11,868 nucleotides of DNA from Nitrospirota bacterium. Lineage in GTDB: Bacteria > Nitrospirota > Thermodesulfovibrionia > Thermodesulfovibrionales > JdFR-88. The DNA lies in NCBI GenBank assembly GCA_021790695.1, contig JAJYGJ010000177.1:1-11868 (forward strand). The letters are read 5' to 3'. The position numbers were made by a program, and so were the translations under genes. Positions 1-6,921 of the stretch are shown piece after piece. Positions within the stretch are counted from its first letter, which is position 1, and the number at the start of each line of letters is the position of its first letter. The notes under the pieces were generated by a model. It was not told where the DNA came from. It made no database searches and saw only the letters and a program-made list of their open reading frames with translations.

Positions 1-18
1 CCACTTGGGTACGCCGCC
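1..18 (-). tRNA. 5' end of a class II tRNA, probably tRNA-Tyr (truncated by window edge)
   Basis: Read on the minus strand, the first 18 bases form a tRNA 5' end: acceptor strand GGCGGCG, then TA at positions 8-9, a CCC D-stem and AAGTGG with the conserved A14 and G18G19. A CCC D-stem start after TA is typical of tRNA-Tyr and some tRNA-Ser. Tyr is preferred because Tyr and Gly(GCC) tRNAs often cluster near tuf in bacteria. The anticodon lies outside the window, so the identity is an inference. Confidence 0.55.
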
Positions 19-54
19 TGGACAGGTATGCTTTTGCTTCCGCCCGTGATTATA

Positions 55-130
55 TGGAGCGGGCGACGGGATTCGAACCCGCGACCCCAACCTTGGCAAG
101 GTTGTGCTCTACCAGCTGAGCTACACCCGC
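55..130 (-). tRNA. tRNA-Gly (anticodon GCC), CCA encoded
   Basis: On the minus strand a complete 76-nt cloverleaf can be folded. The acceptor GCGGGTG pairs with CGCCCGC. The D-arm contains GCTC-AGCTGGTA-GAG. The anticodon stem CAACC/GGTTG closes a TTGCCAA loop with anticodon GCC (plus-strand 95-97). The T-arm GCGGG-TTCGAAT-CCCGT carries the invariant TTC, the discriminator base is T, and the 3' CCA is encoded (55-57). It lies upstream of the partial tRNA at the window edge and is probably co-transcribed with it from the promoter at 174-202. Confidence 0.97.
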
Positions 131-173
131 TTTCACAACCGATCCCGACCCCGAGCGGATATCTGAAGAACTT

Positions 174-202
174 ATTATCGGTTATTCGGGGAGAAAAATC
201 AA
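174..202 (-). promoter_or_regulatory. Sigma70-type promoter for the tRNA cluster
   Basis: On the minus strand TTGATT (202-197) and GATAAT (179-174) are separated by exactly 17 bp. Transcription would start near 167, leaving a leader of about 37 nt before tRNA-Gly. This is the best match to a -35/-10 consensus in the window. Its -35 box overlaps the T-run of the putative lspA terminator. Confidence 0.6.
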
Positions 203-222
203 GAATTCCGATTCGCGGAATT
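194..222 (-). terminator. Candidate intrinsic terminator downstream of lspA
   Basis: A perfect 7-bp inverted repeat AATTCCG/CGGAATT (204-222, 5-nt loop) is followed on the minus strand by CTTGATTTTT. It lies about 50 bp beyond the lspA stop and just before the tRNA promoter, a sensible place to end the ileS-lspA message. The stem is short and the T-run interrupted, so the call is tentative. Confidence 0.4.
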
Positions 223-244
223 TGAATCCGCATTCAGAATCCAG

Positions 245-282
245 AAAAATGAGGGGAGGGTGGAGGGGTGTTGCTACCCTCC
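245..282 (-). terminator. Possible weak terminator hairpin at the lspA 3' end
   Basis: On the minus strand GGAGGGT (282-276) can pair with ACCCTCC (261-255) across a 14-nt loop. The hairpin is followed after a few bases by TTTTT (249-245). The stem begins inside the last lspA codons. This is an alternative or addition to the hairpin at 204-222; neither is strong. Confidence 0.3.
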
Positions 283-711
283 GGCTTTTTTTAGCGAGCT
301 TATGAACAGAAGCACTATGCCGATGGTTATATAGGCGTCCGCGAAGTTGAACGCCGGCCAGTGGAACCTGCCCGCGTGAAAGTCGATGAAATCGCGCACC
401 GAGCCCATGAGGACCCTGTCTGCGAGGTTGCCCGCCGCGCCCGCAAGGACGAGGACGAGCCCGGCCTGTTTCCTGCGGCTCATGGCCAGGATATAGATGA
501 TTACCACGATGACCGCGGCGGTGATGGCGATGAAAAAGGTGCTTCCGGCGTGCTGGAGCATTCCGAACGCGGACCCCGGGTTTCTGACGCGCACGATGTT
601 CAGGAAGGATGAAACGCGGTCCACGCCCCTCGCATCGACAAGCCTGTGGGCGATGGTCTTGGTCGCCTGGTCGATGACGACAAGGATGACGGCGAGGGCC
701 CACGCCATCAT
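274..711 (-). CDS. lspA: Lipoprotein signal peptidase (signal peptidase II)
   Basis: This is the inner-membrane aspartyl protease that cleaves the signal peptide from prolipoproteins after Lgt has lipidated the +1 cysteine. The 145-residue product has the usual family length and about four hydrophobic segments (roughly 3-14, 57-76, 83-96, 124-140). Family motifs are visible: DQATK at 14-18, NPGSAFG at 44-50, GNLADR at 94-99 with catalytic Asp98, and FNFADAYI at 121-128 with catalytic Asp125. The reading frame is open further upstream, but that part lies inside ileS and is hydrophilic, so I start at the ATG at 711. That ATG overlaps the ileS TGA as ATGA, and a second ATG follows directly at 708. 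No well-spaced ribosome binding site is visible, which fits translational coupling to ileS. Confidence 0.95.
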   Translation of the reverse strand: MMAWALAVILVVIDQATKTIAHRLVDARGVDRVSSFLNIVRVRNPGSAFGMLQHAGSTFFIAITAAVIVVIIYILAMSRRKQAGLVLVLAGAAGNLADRVLMGSVRDFIDFHAGRFHWPAFNFADAYITIGIVLLFISSLKKAGG

Positions 712-3533
712 GAGATATTTGCCTTGCAGCGGTCGCAGACGCCCTCGGGGTTTTTGCCCACGCTCACGTCCCGCATCCAGCACCTCGCGCATTTTTCGCC
801 GTCGGCCGGAAGGACTCCGACATTGAACCCCTTTATCTCTTCGGATCGATACGCTGCCTCATCCGGGATTTCCCTCGTATTCCTGACCTCCGCCCGGGAG
901 ACTATGAAGAGGGTGCGCAGGAATTCCCCGTCATAATCCTTTAGGAGCGTGAATGTATCGTCCGGGCAGTAAAGGACCACTTTCGCCTCGAGCGAGTTCC
1001 CTATCACGCGCTTCTGTCTTTCCATCTCCAGGGCCTTGTTCACCTCGTTTCTCACGGCGATTATCTTTTTCCACTTCTCCTCAAGGGCGGCATCGTAGAG
1101 CGTTTCGTCCGCAACGGGAAATGAAGAGAGGAAGACGCTTTCGGCGTCCCGCCCGGCCGCCCGGGGATTTATATGGCCCCATATCTCCTCGGCCGTGAAG
1201 GTGAGCACCGGGGCCATGAGTTTCGTCATCGCAACCAGTATCCGGCCCAGCACCCACTGCGCGGCCCTGCGCTCCGGGGCCTCACGCCTGAACGTGTAGA
1301 GCCTGTCCTTCAGGATGTCAAGGTAGAAGGAGCTCATGTCCACCACGCAGAAATTGTACAGCCTGTGGTAGACCTCGTGGAACTCGAAATCCTCGTATGC
1401 CCGCTCCACGCCAGCGATGAGGCCCTGGAGCCTGGAGAGCGCCCAGCGGTCTATCTCCGGGAGAGAGTCCCCGGAGATGTCGCCGCCTTCGAAATCATGG
1501 GTGTTGCCGAGAAGGTAGCGGGCCGTGTTTCTTATCTTCCTGTACGCCTCGGTCAGGCGGTCAAGGATTTCGGTGGAGAGCCTTATGTCGTCACGATAGT
1601 CCTCGGCGGACACCCAGAGCCGGAGGACCTCCGCCCCGTGTTTCTTTATGATGTCCTCGGGGGAAACGACGTTTCCCAGGGATTTCGACATCTTCCGTCC
1701 CTTGCCGTCCACGACAAAGCCGTGGGTGAGGACCGACTTGTAAGGGGCCTCGCCTTCGAGCGCCGTCGCCGTTATCAGCGAGCTCTGGAACCATCCCCTG
1801 TGCTGGTCGGAGCCTTCCAGGTACAACTCCGCGGGAAAGGCGAGCCCGGCCCTCCGCTTGAGGACCGCCCGGTGGCTTACGCCGGAGTCGAACCATACGT
1901 CCAGTATGTCTTTTTCCTTTGTGAACTGTTTGCTTCCGCAGCCGCAGGCGAACCCCTCCGGGATGAACCCGGAAGCGGGTCTTTCGAACCAGGCGTCCGA
2001 GCCCAGGCGGCGCACAAGCCCTTCGGTTTTGTCGAGTACGGCGGGCTCCGTGACCGTACGGCCGCAGGCGGAGCAGGAAAGAAGCGCAATCGGCACTCCC
2101 CACGCCCTCTGCCTGGAAACACACCAGTCCGGCCTCCTCTCGACCATGCCGTATATGCGCCCCTTGCCCCATTCCGGGACCCATCGGGTCTTTTCTATCT
2201 CCGAGAGGCATTTATCTCTCAGGCTTGTATGCCCCATATTGATGAACCACTGTTCGGTCGCCCTGAATATGACGGGCTTTTTGCACCTCCAGCAGTGCGG
2301 GTAGGAGTGGGTTATCTCTTTTTCCGCGAGGAGGGCGCCCCTGTCGCGGAGCATCTCTATTATTTTGGCGTTTGCCTTGAAGACGAACTCGCCCTCGATC
2401 TCCGGGACCCCGGCGCCGCTGAATTTCCCGTGATCATCGACCGGGGCGTAAACCTCAAGCCCGTTTTCGATGCCGGCCGCGTAGTCGTCCTCGCCGTGGC
2501 CGGGGGCGATATGCACTATGCCGGTGCCTTCTTCCGTCGTCACGAACTCTCCCGAAATGACCCGGGAAAGCCTGTCTATAAACGGGTGTTTCGCCCTGAG
2601 ACCCAACAGATATTTGCCTTTGAAACGGGCAAGAAACGCATCGCTTTGGCGATTACCAGGAACAGGGGGAATAGACATGTCCATTATTAGTTTCTCACGA
2701 AGTTCCTTCGCGACTATATAAACAGCGTTACCTGCGCCGGGATATGCTTCATATTCGACGTCAAGGTTCACGGCCAGGGCCAGGTTCGCGGGCAGCGTCC
2801 ACGGGGTGGTGGTCCAGATGACCAGGTAGACGTCCCCCTTGAGACCCAGTCCGGACGCGTCCTCGTCCAGCAACCGGAAGCGGACATATACGGAGGGGGA
2901 TTTTTTCTCCGCGTATTCGACCTCCGCCTCGGCCAGCGCGGTCACGTCCGAGGGGCACCAGTAAACGGGTTTTTTCCCTTTATAGAGATAGCCTGATTTT
3001 GCGAAGAGGTTGAACTCCGCCACGATGTCCGCCTCGTAGTCGTTCGTCATCGTAAGATAGGGTTGCTCCCAGAGGCCGAAGACCCCGAGCCTCTTGAACT
3101 CCTCGCGCTGGATATCAATGAATCTGGCCGCGTACTCCCGGCAGAGCCTTCGTTTTTCGAGCACCGTCGTCCCGCTTTTTCTCTGACCGAGGTTCTTGTC
3201 CACCTGGATCTCTATCGGAAGCCCGTGACAGTCCCAGCCCGGGACATAAGGGGAGGAAAACCCCTTCATCGTCTTGAATTTGATGATTATGTCCTTCAAT
3301 ACTTTATTCAGGGCGTGGCCCATGTGTATGTGGCCGTTTGCGTAGGGAGGGCCGTCGTGCAGGATGAATTTCGGTTTGTCCGCGTTTTTTTCGAGTATCC
3401 GGCGATAGAGCTCCTGCTCCTGCCACATATTGAGCATCGCCGGTTCCTTCTGCGGCAGGTTTGCCTTCATGGGGAAATCCGTTGAGGGCAGGTTGAGCGT
3501 GTCCTTGTAATCGTTTTGTTTTTTCTCGTTCAT
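708..3533 (-). CDS. ileS: Isoleucyl-tRNA synthetase
   Basis: This cytoplasmic class Ia synthetase charges tRNA-Ile and edits mischarged Val. With the ATG at 3533 it has 941 residues, normal for bacterial IleRS. The HIGH box reads HMGH at 70-73 after PPYANGHI. The editing domain (about 185-400) contains TTTPWTLPAN (241-250) and GTGIVHIAPGHGEDDY (336-351). The catalytic core resumes with WFDSG and SDQHRGWFQS, and KMSKS is at 614-618. The C-terminal zinc finger has Cys915, Cys918, Cys933 and Cys936, which marks the bacterial form with a zinc-bearing tail. The ATG at 3533 has GGGGA six bases upstream. An in-frame TTG at 3557 would add eight residues and has no ribosome binding site. The gene overlaps lspA by four bases. 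A six-codon upstream ORF abuts its start. Confidence 0.97.
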   Translation of the reverse strand: MNEKKQNDYKDTLNLPSTDFPMKANLPQKEPAMLNMWQEQELYRRILEKNADKPKFILHDGPPYANGHIHMGHALNKVLKDIIIKFKTMKGFSSPYVPGWDCHGLPIEIQVDKNLGQRKSGTTVLEKRRLCREYAARFIDIQREEFKRLGVFGLWEQPYLTMTNDYEADIVAEFNLFAKSGYLYKGKKPVYWCPSDVTALAEAEVEYAEKKSPSVYVRFRLLDEDASGLGLKGDVYLVIWTTTPWTLPANLALAVNLDVEYEAYPGAGNAVYIVAKELREKLIMDMSIPPVPGNRQSDAFLARFKGKYLLGLRAKHPFIDRLSRVISGEFVTTEEGTGIVHIAPGHGEDDYAAGIENGLEVYAPVDDHGKFSGAGVPEIEGEFVFKANAKIIEMLRDRGALLAEKEITHSYPHCWRCKKPVIFRATEQWFINMGHTSLRDKCLSEIEKTRWVPEWGKGRIYGMVERRPDWCVSRQRAWGVPIALLSCSACGRTVTEPAVLDKTEGLVRRLGSDAWFERPASGFIPEGFACGCGSKQFTKEKDILDVWFDSGVSHRAVLKRRAGLAFPAELYLEGSDQHRGWFQSSLITATALEGEAPYKSVLTHGFVVDGKGRKMSKSLGNVVSPEDIIKKHGAEVLRLWVSAEDYRDDIRLSTEILDRLTEAYRKIRNTARYLLGNTHDFEGGDISGDSLPEIDRWALSRLQGLIAGVERAYEDFEFHEVYHRLYNFCVVDMSSFYLDILKDRLYTFRREAPERRAAQWVLGRILVAMTKLMAPVLTFTAEEIWGHINPRAAGRDAESVFLSSFPVADETLYDAALEEKWKKIIAVRNEVNKALEMERQKRVIGNSLEAKVVLYCPDDTFTLLKDYDGEFLRTLFIVSRAEVRNTREIPDEAAYRSEEIKGFNVGVLPADGEKCARCWMRDVSVGKNPEGVCDRCKANIS

Positions 3534-3553
3534 TATTTTTCCCCGCAAATCAT
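3533..3553 (-). promoter_or_regulatory. Six-codon upstream ORF overlapping the ileS start (TAATG)
   Basis: On the minus strand an ATG at 3553 opens a frame encoding MICGEK and stops at a TAA whose last A is the first base of the ileS ATG (TAATG). The ATG lies seven bases after a candidate -10 box, so it could be the first codon of a leaderless transcript. Whether it is translated cannot be seen from sequence. Termination-reinitiation onto ileS is the inferred role. Confidence 0.3.
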
Positions 3554-3559
3554 CCAATC

Positions 3560-3568
3560 ATTTTAACA
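3560..3568 (-). promoter_or_regulatory. Candidate extended -10 box for ileS-lspA
   Basis: The minus strand reads TGTTAAAAT, an extended -10 pattern (TGn followed by TAAAAT, the hexamer at 3565-3560). No good -35 is visible at 16-18 bp. The predicted start point falls near 3553, about 20 nt before the ileS ATG and on the ATG of the short upstream ORF. The same TGTTAAAMT string precedes rseC and the 7414 gene. Confidence 0.4.
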
Positions 3569-3611
3569 CAATGAAACGATGCCTCACGGGAAATAAAGAT
3601 GTGCAGGTAGT

Positions 3612-4053
3612 GTCTCAGTTTGGTTAATACAGACCGGGACAGACACATATTTAATCCCGGGGGCGTTGGTATCTGCCGTCCCTTTCATTTCCCGCCAAGG
3701 CGGGATTGAATCGTCTTCAGGGCGAAGCGCAAAGGGCTCGGCAGGATGCGGCGCCGCGTATCCGTCCTTGCTCCCTTCTTCAAGGGAAAGGCAGATATAC
3801 GCCAACCATCGCCGGGAAACAATACGCGAGTGTACTGTTGACCTTTATGACGCACTCCGCCTGGATGGTTTTGATGGTTGCGATGAGGCAGCCCATACCT
3901 GCCTGTTCTATGAAAGAGGGGAAAGGCCGACGGACGAGAGACGGCGCGTCTGAAAAAACGGGGTAATCGTTCTTCAAAACATTTAAATGGATCTTTTGAG
4001 TTACGCCCGGAACGGCCACCCCCGTAATGAATAGGGCGGGCAGGTAAATGGGC
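3612..4053. repeat. Dispersed mosaic repeat, copy A (fills the ileS-EF-G spacer)
   Basis: This spacer has no convincing gene. It is a diverged direct copy of 6922-7384. Three blocks match: a left block (3612-3688 with 6922-6998); a central block of 98 bp (3690-3787 with 7069-7166) with 9 mismatches by eye, about 91% identical, beginning with the hairpin TCCCGCC-AA-GGCGGGA; and a right block (3891-4053 with 7224-7384) that includes GAGTTACGCCCGGAACGGCC. Between the central and right blocks the copies are unrelated. In A that stretch (about 3788-3890) contains an inverted CAACCATC/GATGGTTG pair. Reading frames crossing A on the minus strand meet stops in B, so a conserved protein is unlikely. 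No transposase is present. The mobility mechanism is unknown. Confidence 0.75.
3690..3705. repeat. Short hairpin TCCCGCC-AA-GGCGGGA inside repeat copy A
   Basis: A perfect 7-bp stem with a 2-nt spacer. The same arms occur at 7069-7084 (copy B) and, with an ACA spacer, at 10356-10372. It looks like a small REP-type module reused within larger repeats. Confidence 0.6.
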
Positions 4054-4096
4054 GACAGGGACAAGAGCGGCCAGCGTATTGCTGACTTTTGGGGGC

Positions 4097-4119
4097 ATGG
4101 GGGGGCGGCAGCCCCCCAT
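4097..4119 (-). terminator. G/C-rich hairpin downstream of the EF-G-like gene
   Basis: On the minus strand GGGGGGC pairs with GCCCCCC across TGCC; one extra C bulges before a further AT pair. The stem begins 16 bases after the stop codon at 4135. No T-run follows (the next bases are GCCCCCAAAAG), so it may slow or protect the 3' end rather than act as a classical intrinsic terminator. Confidence 0.35.
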
Positions 4120-4134
4120 ATAATCAATCCCCTG

Positions 4135-6231
4135 TCAGTCCTCTTTTTTCTTTTTTGCCTCGGATTCCGCCACGATCTTTTGCGTGAGGTGCCCCGGCAC
4201 CTGTTCATAATGGGAAAACTGCATTGTGTAGAGACCCCTGCCGGCCGTAAGGCTCTGGAGCTGGTTTGCATAGGTGAGCATCTCGGCCATGGGAACGAGG
4301 GCCGTTATCTTCTGGCAGGCGCCGGATTGCTCCATGCCCTGCACCTTTCCCCTTTTGGCGTTCAGGTCCCCGATGACCGCGCCCAGGGTCTCCTCCGGCA
4401 CCGTAATGTTTACCTTCATTATGGGCTCCAGCATGACGGGCCTTGCCTCCGTCGCCGCTTTCTTTATCGCCATCGAGCCCGCGATCTTGAAGGCCATTTC
4501 CGAGGAGTCCACCGGATGGTATGACCCGTCAAAGAGGGTGATGCTCAGGTCGATCATCGGGTAGCCGGCGATAATGCCCTCCCTGAGCGTCTCGACGATC
4601 CCCTTTTCGACCGCGGGGATGTAGTTTCTGGGTATCGAGCCGCCCACGATGGCGTCGATGAATTCAAAGCCCTGGCCGCGCGGCCTGGGTTTGACCTCTA
4701 TCCAGCAGTCGCCGTACTGCCCCCTGCCGCCAGACTGCTTTTTGTACCTGCCCTGCACCTTCGCCGTTGCCGTTATGGTCTCCCGGTAGGGTATTTTCGG
4801 GGTCTTCATCTGGACGTCCGCCCCGAATTTACGCTTCAGTTTTTCGAGGGCCACTTCAAGGTGCAGTTGCCCCATCCCCGAGATTATCATCTCCTTGGTT
4901 TCCTCGTCCCTGTGGAACTGGAGGGCCGGGTCCTCTTCCAGGATTTTATGGAGGCCGGAGCTTATTTTTTCCTCGTCCCCCTTCGATTTGGACTCAATGG
5001 CGTAAGAGATTATCGGCTCCGCCGTCCTTACCTTAGCGAACAGGAGCGGATGGGCCTCATCCGACAGGGTGTCGCCGGTGTTCGTATCCTTCAGCTTGGC
5101 CACGACCCCTATCTCGCCCGGCCCTAATCCCTGCACGGGCGTATGTTTTTTGCCGAACAGATGGAAGACCTGACCGACGCGCTCCTTTGTGCCGGTTGCC
5201 GCGTTGAAGACATTCGAATCCGAACTGATGGTCCCGGAGTAAACGCGGAATATCGACAGCCTTCCCGTAAAAGGGTCCGCGATGGTCTTGAAGACGTAGG
5301 CCGAAAAAGGCGAGGCGCGGTCCGGCAGCCTTGTCTCGGTCTCGCCGGTCTTCGGGTTTTTCCCCTCGGCGGGGGAAACTTTGGCGCGCTCCTCGGGAGA
5401 GGGCAGGCAAAGGACGATGGCGTCCATCAGCATGTCCGCGCCGATATTTTTAACCGCCGAACCGGCCGTGACCGGGATGAATTGCCTGGTAATGGAGCCG
5501 ATCTTTACGCCGTTTATGATATCAACCTTGTCTATCTCCCCGCCGTCAAGATAGATGGAAAGGAGGTTATCGTCGGATTCGACTATTTTTTCGATGAGCT
5601 TTTTCCTGTATTTTTCTATCTGCGCGGACATGCCGGAAGGGATTTCAATTTCCGACACGCCTGCCTTTCCGTTTTCATGGATGTATGCCTTCATCTCGAT
5701 CAGGTCCACGAGGCCTTCGAAGGAAGCCCCGGCCCCTATCGGGAGCTGAAGCGGGATGGCCTCTTTCCTGAATGACCTCTCGATCTCTTCCAGGGCCTTC
5801 TCAAAATCGGCCAGGTCCTTTTCCATCTCGCCCACAAAGACGATCATCGGCAGATCGAACTCGGCGACGAACTCGTAGAGCTTTTCGGCCTCGGCCTTGA
5901 TTCCGTGGACGCCTCCGGCGACCATTACGGCCCCATCGGCCGCCCTCATGCCCGCGTGCGCCTCCTCGATGAAATTTATGAACCCTGGTGTGTCTATGAG
6001 GTTGAGCCTGCTGCCCTTCCAGTCGCAGAAGGCGACGGATGTGCCGATAGTGGCCTTCCTGGCGATCTCCTCAGGCTCGAAGTCCATGACGGTGGTGCCG
6101 TCCTGGATGCTGCCCATACGGTCGACCGCTCCGGCGGTAAAGAGCATGGCCTCGGCAAGCGAGGTCTTGCCGGAGCCGCCATGCCCGATCAAAACTACGT
6201 TCCTGATCGTCTGCGGCGCAACATTTGCCAT
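4135..6231 (-). CDS. fusA: Elongation factor G-like translational GTPase (EF-G paralogue)
   Basis: The 698-residue product has the full five-domain EF-G layout: GTPase domain about 8-280, domain II about 305-395, III about 400-480, IV about 481-602, V about 603-690. The P-loop is GHGGSGKT (16-23), where canonical EF-G has AHIDAGKT. Switch II reads DTPGF (80-84), so the usual catalytic His is Phe. The NKxD position reads GEME (134-137), while the G5-like GSAVKNIG is kept (257-264). Domain IV keeps GGRGQYGDCW (501-510). The tail ends in AKKKKED. The P-loop type and the location away from a visible rpsL-rpsG-tuf cluster suggest a paralogue rather than the main translocase; this is inference. GGAGG stands about eight bases before the ATG, the strongest ribosome binding site among the minus-strand genes. 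Loss of NKxD could weaken guanine specificity or GTP binding. Confidence 0.88.
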   Translation of the reverse strand: MANVAPQTIRNVVLIGHGGSGKTSLAEAMLFTAGAVDRMGSIQDGTTVMDFEPEEIARKATIGTSVAFCDWKGSRLNLIDTPGFINFIEEAHAGMRAADGAVMVAGGVHGIKAEAEKLYEFVAEFDLPMIVFVGEMEKDLADFEKALEEIERSFRKEAIPLQLPIGAGASFEGLVDLIEMKAYIHENGKAGVSEIEIPSGMSAQIEKYRKKLIEKIVESDDNLLSIYLDGGEIDKVDIINGVKIGSITRQFIPVTAGSAVKNIGADMLMDAIVLCLPSPEERAKVSPAEGKNPKTGETETRLPDRASPFSAYVFKTIADPFTGRLSIFRVYSGTISSDSNVFNAATGTKERVGQVFHLFGKKHTPVQGLGPGEIGVVAKLKDTNTGDTLSDEAHPLLFAKVRTAEPIISYAIESKSKGDEEKISSGLHKILEEDPALQFHRDEETKEMIISGMGQLHLEVALEKLKRKFGADVQMKTPKIPYRETITATAKVQGRYKKQSGGRGQYGDCWIEVKPRPRGQGFEFIDAIVGGSIPRNYIPAVEKGIVETLREGIIAGYPMIDLSITLFDGSYHPVDSSEMAFKIAGSMAIKKAATEARPVMLEPIMKVNITVPEETLGAVIGDLNAKRGKVQGMEQSGACQKITALVPMAEMLTYANQLQSLTAGRGLYTMQFSHYEQVPGHLTQKIVAESEAKKKKED

Positions 6232-6422
6232 AAGATCGAACCTCCGGTTGAATTTCTTTCATGGAACAATGCAAGGTTTTTTCTTTTATTGAATTTTGCC
6301 TGTTTGCCCTTCGGGGGACGCGCGCCATCCATTTTTTTCAGCATATCGGCCGGCTTGATCCCGCGCGCGCAGGACGACTTTTTGCCCATGGCGGGCAATG
6401 CGTTTTATGCCCTGAAAAAGTG

Positions 6423-6851
6423 TCAGTCCAGTATTTCTTCAATTACGGGCTTGTATTCTTGTTTCTTTTCGGCCTTTGAAGTCCAGATTTTTATAAGCAA
6501 AAAAGAGATGCCGAACGCGGCGAAAGCGAATATCGCGGAAACGGATTCGGGGTCGCTGCCTTTGAAATGGCTCAAGGCGAGTTCCTTGCCGATGACTGCC
6601 CCAAGGATAAGCGCCAGGACCGGCAGTCCGTAGACTATGAGCGAGCCTTTGGTGTAGGAGAAGGCCTTCATGGAAACCTTCACCTTCTGGCCTTCCTTCG
6701 CGCCCGCCAGGTTGAGGGCCTCTATTTCGGAACCCTCGCCGGAGATGTTGCACCCCCCCATCGTGCACTGTTCGCATATTCCCTTCGGCTTGGGGATGGA
6801 GACGGTGGCTAAGCGTCCCAGCGTCTTTATGACAACGCCGATTTCCTCCAT
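6423..6851 (-). CDS. rseC: RseC/MucC-family inner-membrane protein (SoxR-reducing system type)
   Basis: The 142-residue product matches the RseC layout. An N-terminal soluble region carries a cysteine cluster, Cys26, Cys29 and Cys34 in CEQCTMGGC. A short beta-rich stretch follows (about 43-62), then two membrane helices (about 70-87 and 103-122) and a charged tail. In enterobacteria RseC modulates sigma-E signalling and takes part in SoxR reduction with the Rsx/Rnf complex; elsewhere it often sits near rnf genes. Here no rse, rsx or rnf gene is visible and the neighbour is the EF-G-like gene 191 bp downstream, so its partner is unknown. The start ATG at 6851 has no upstream ribosome binding site. 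A TGTTAAACT box lies 11 bases before it, suggesting a near-leaderless transcript. Confidence 0.8.
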   Translation of the reverse strand: MEEIGVVIKTLGRLATVSIPKPKGICEQCTMGGCNISGEGSEIEALNLAGAKEGQKVKVSMKAFSYTKGSLIVYGLPVLALILGAVIGKELALSHFKGSDPESVSAIFAFAAFGISFLLIKIWTSKAEKKQEYKPVIEEILD

Positions 6852-6862
6852 GTGTGCTATTT

Positions 6863-6871
6863 AGTTTAACA
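6863..6871 (-). promoter_or_regulatory. Candidate extended -10 box for rseC
   Basis: The minus strand reads TGTTAAACT, with hexamer TAAACT at 6868-6863. Eleven bases separate it from the ATG at 6851, so the message would start 4-6 nt before the start codon. No convincing -35 was found at 16-18 bp. The call rests on similarity to the boxes upstream of ileS and the 7414 gene. Confidence 0.35.
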
Positions 6872-6921
6872 CAACCGGCGCGCAATCGCGGCAATTTCGC
6901 GCATGCGAAAGACCAGGCAGC

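Noticed and set aside
1173..2690. 505-codon open frame on the plus strand opposite ileS
   Set aside because: It is the antisense shadow of a GC-rich, strongly conserved synthetase gene. The composition is biased and there is no recognisable domain or ribosome binding site.
3534..3557. TTG start for ileS adding eight residues
   Set aside because: The ATG at 3533 has GGGGA at good spacing and gives a normal IleRS N-terminus. The extension is not typical of the family.
3690..3705. CRISPR-like repeat unit (TCCCGCC/GGCGGGA with copies elsewhere)
   Set aside because: The copies are kilobases apart or in different contexts, with no regular spacers and no cas genes.
3584..4119. Minus-strand reading frames through repeat copy A (for example the one containing SLEEGSKDG and RPEDDSIPPWRE)
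   Set aside because: Copy B has stops and an insertion in the same frames, and most differences between the copies change amino acids, so no coding constraint is visible.
6195..6389. Small basic open frame (MGKKSSCARGIKPADMLKKM...) between rseC and the EF-G-like gene, minus strand
   Set aside because: The composition looks protein-like, but there is no ribosome binding site, and it runs 37 bases into the EF-G-like gene past that gene's strong ribosome binding site. Conservation in relatives would be needed to accept it.
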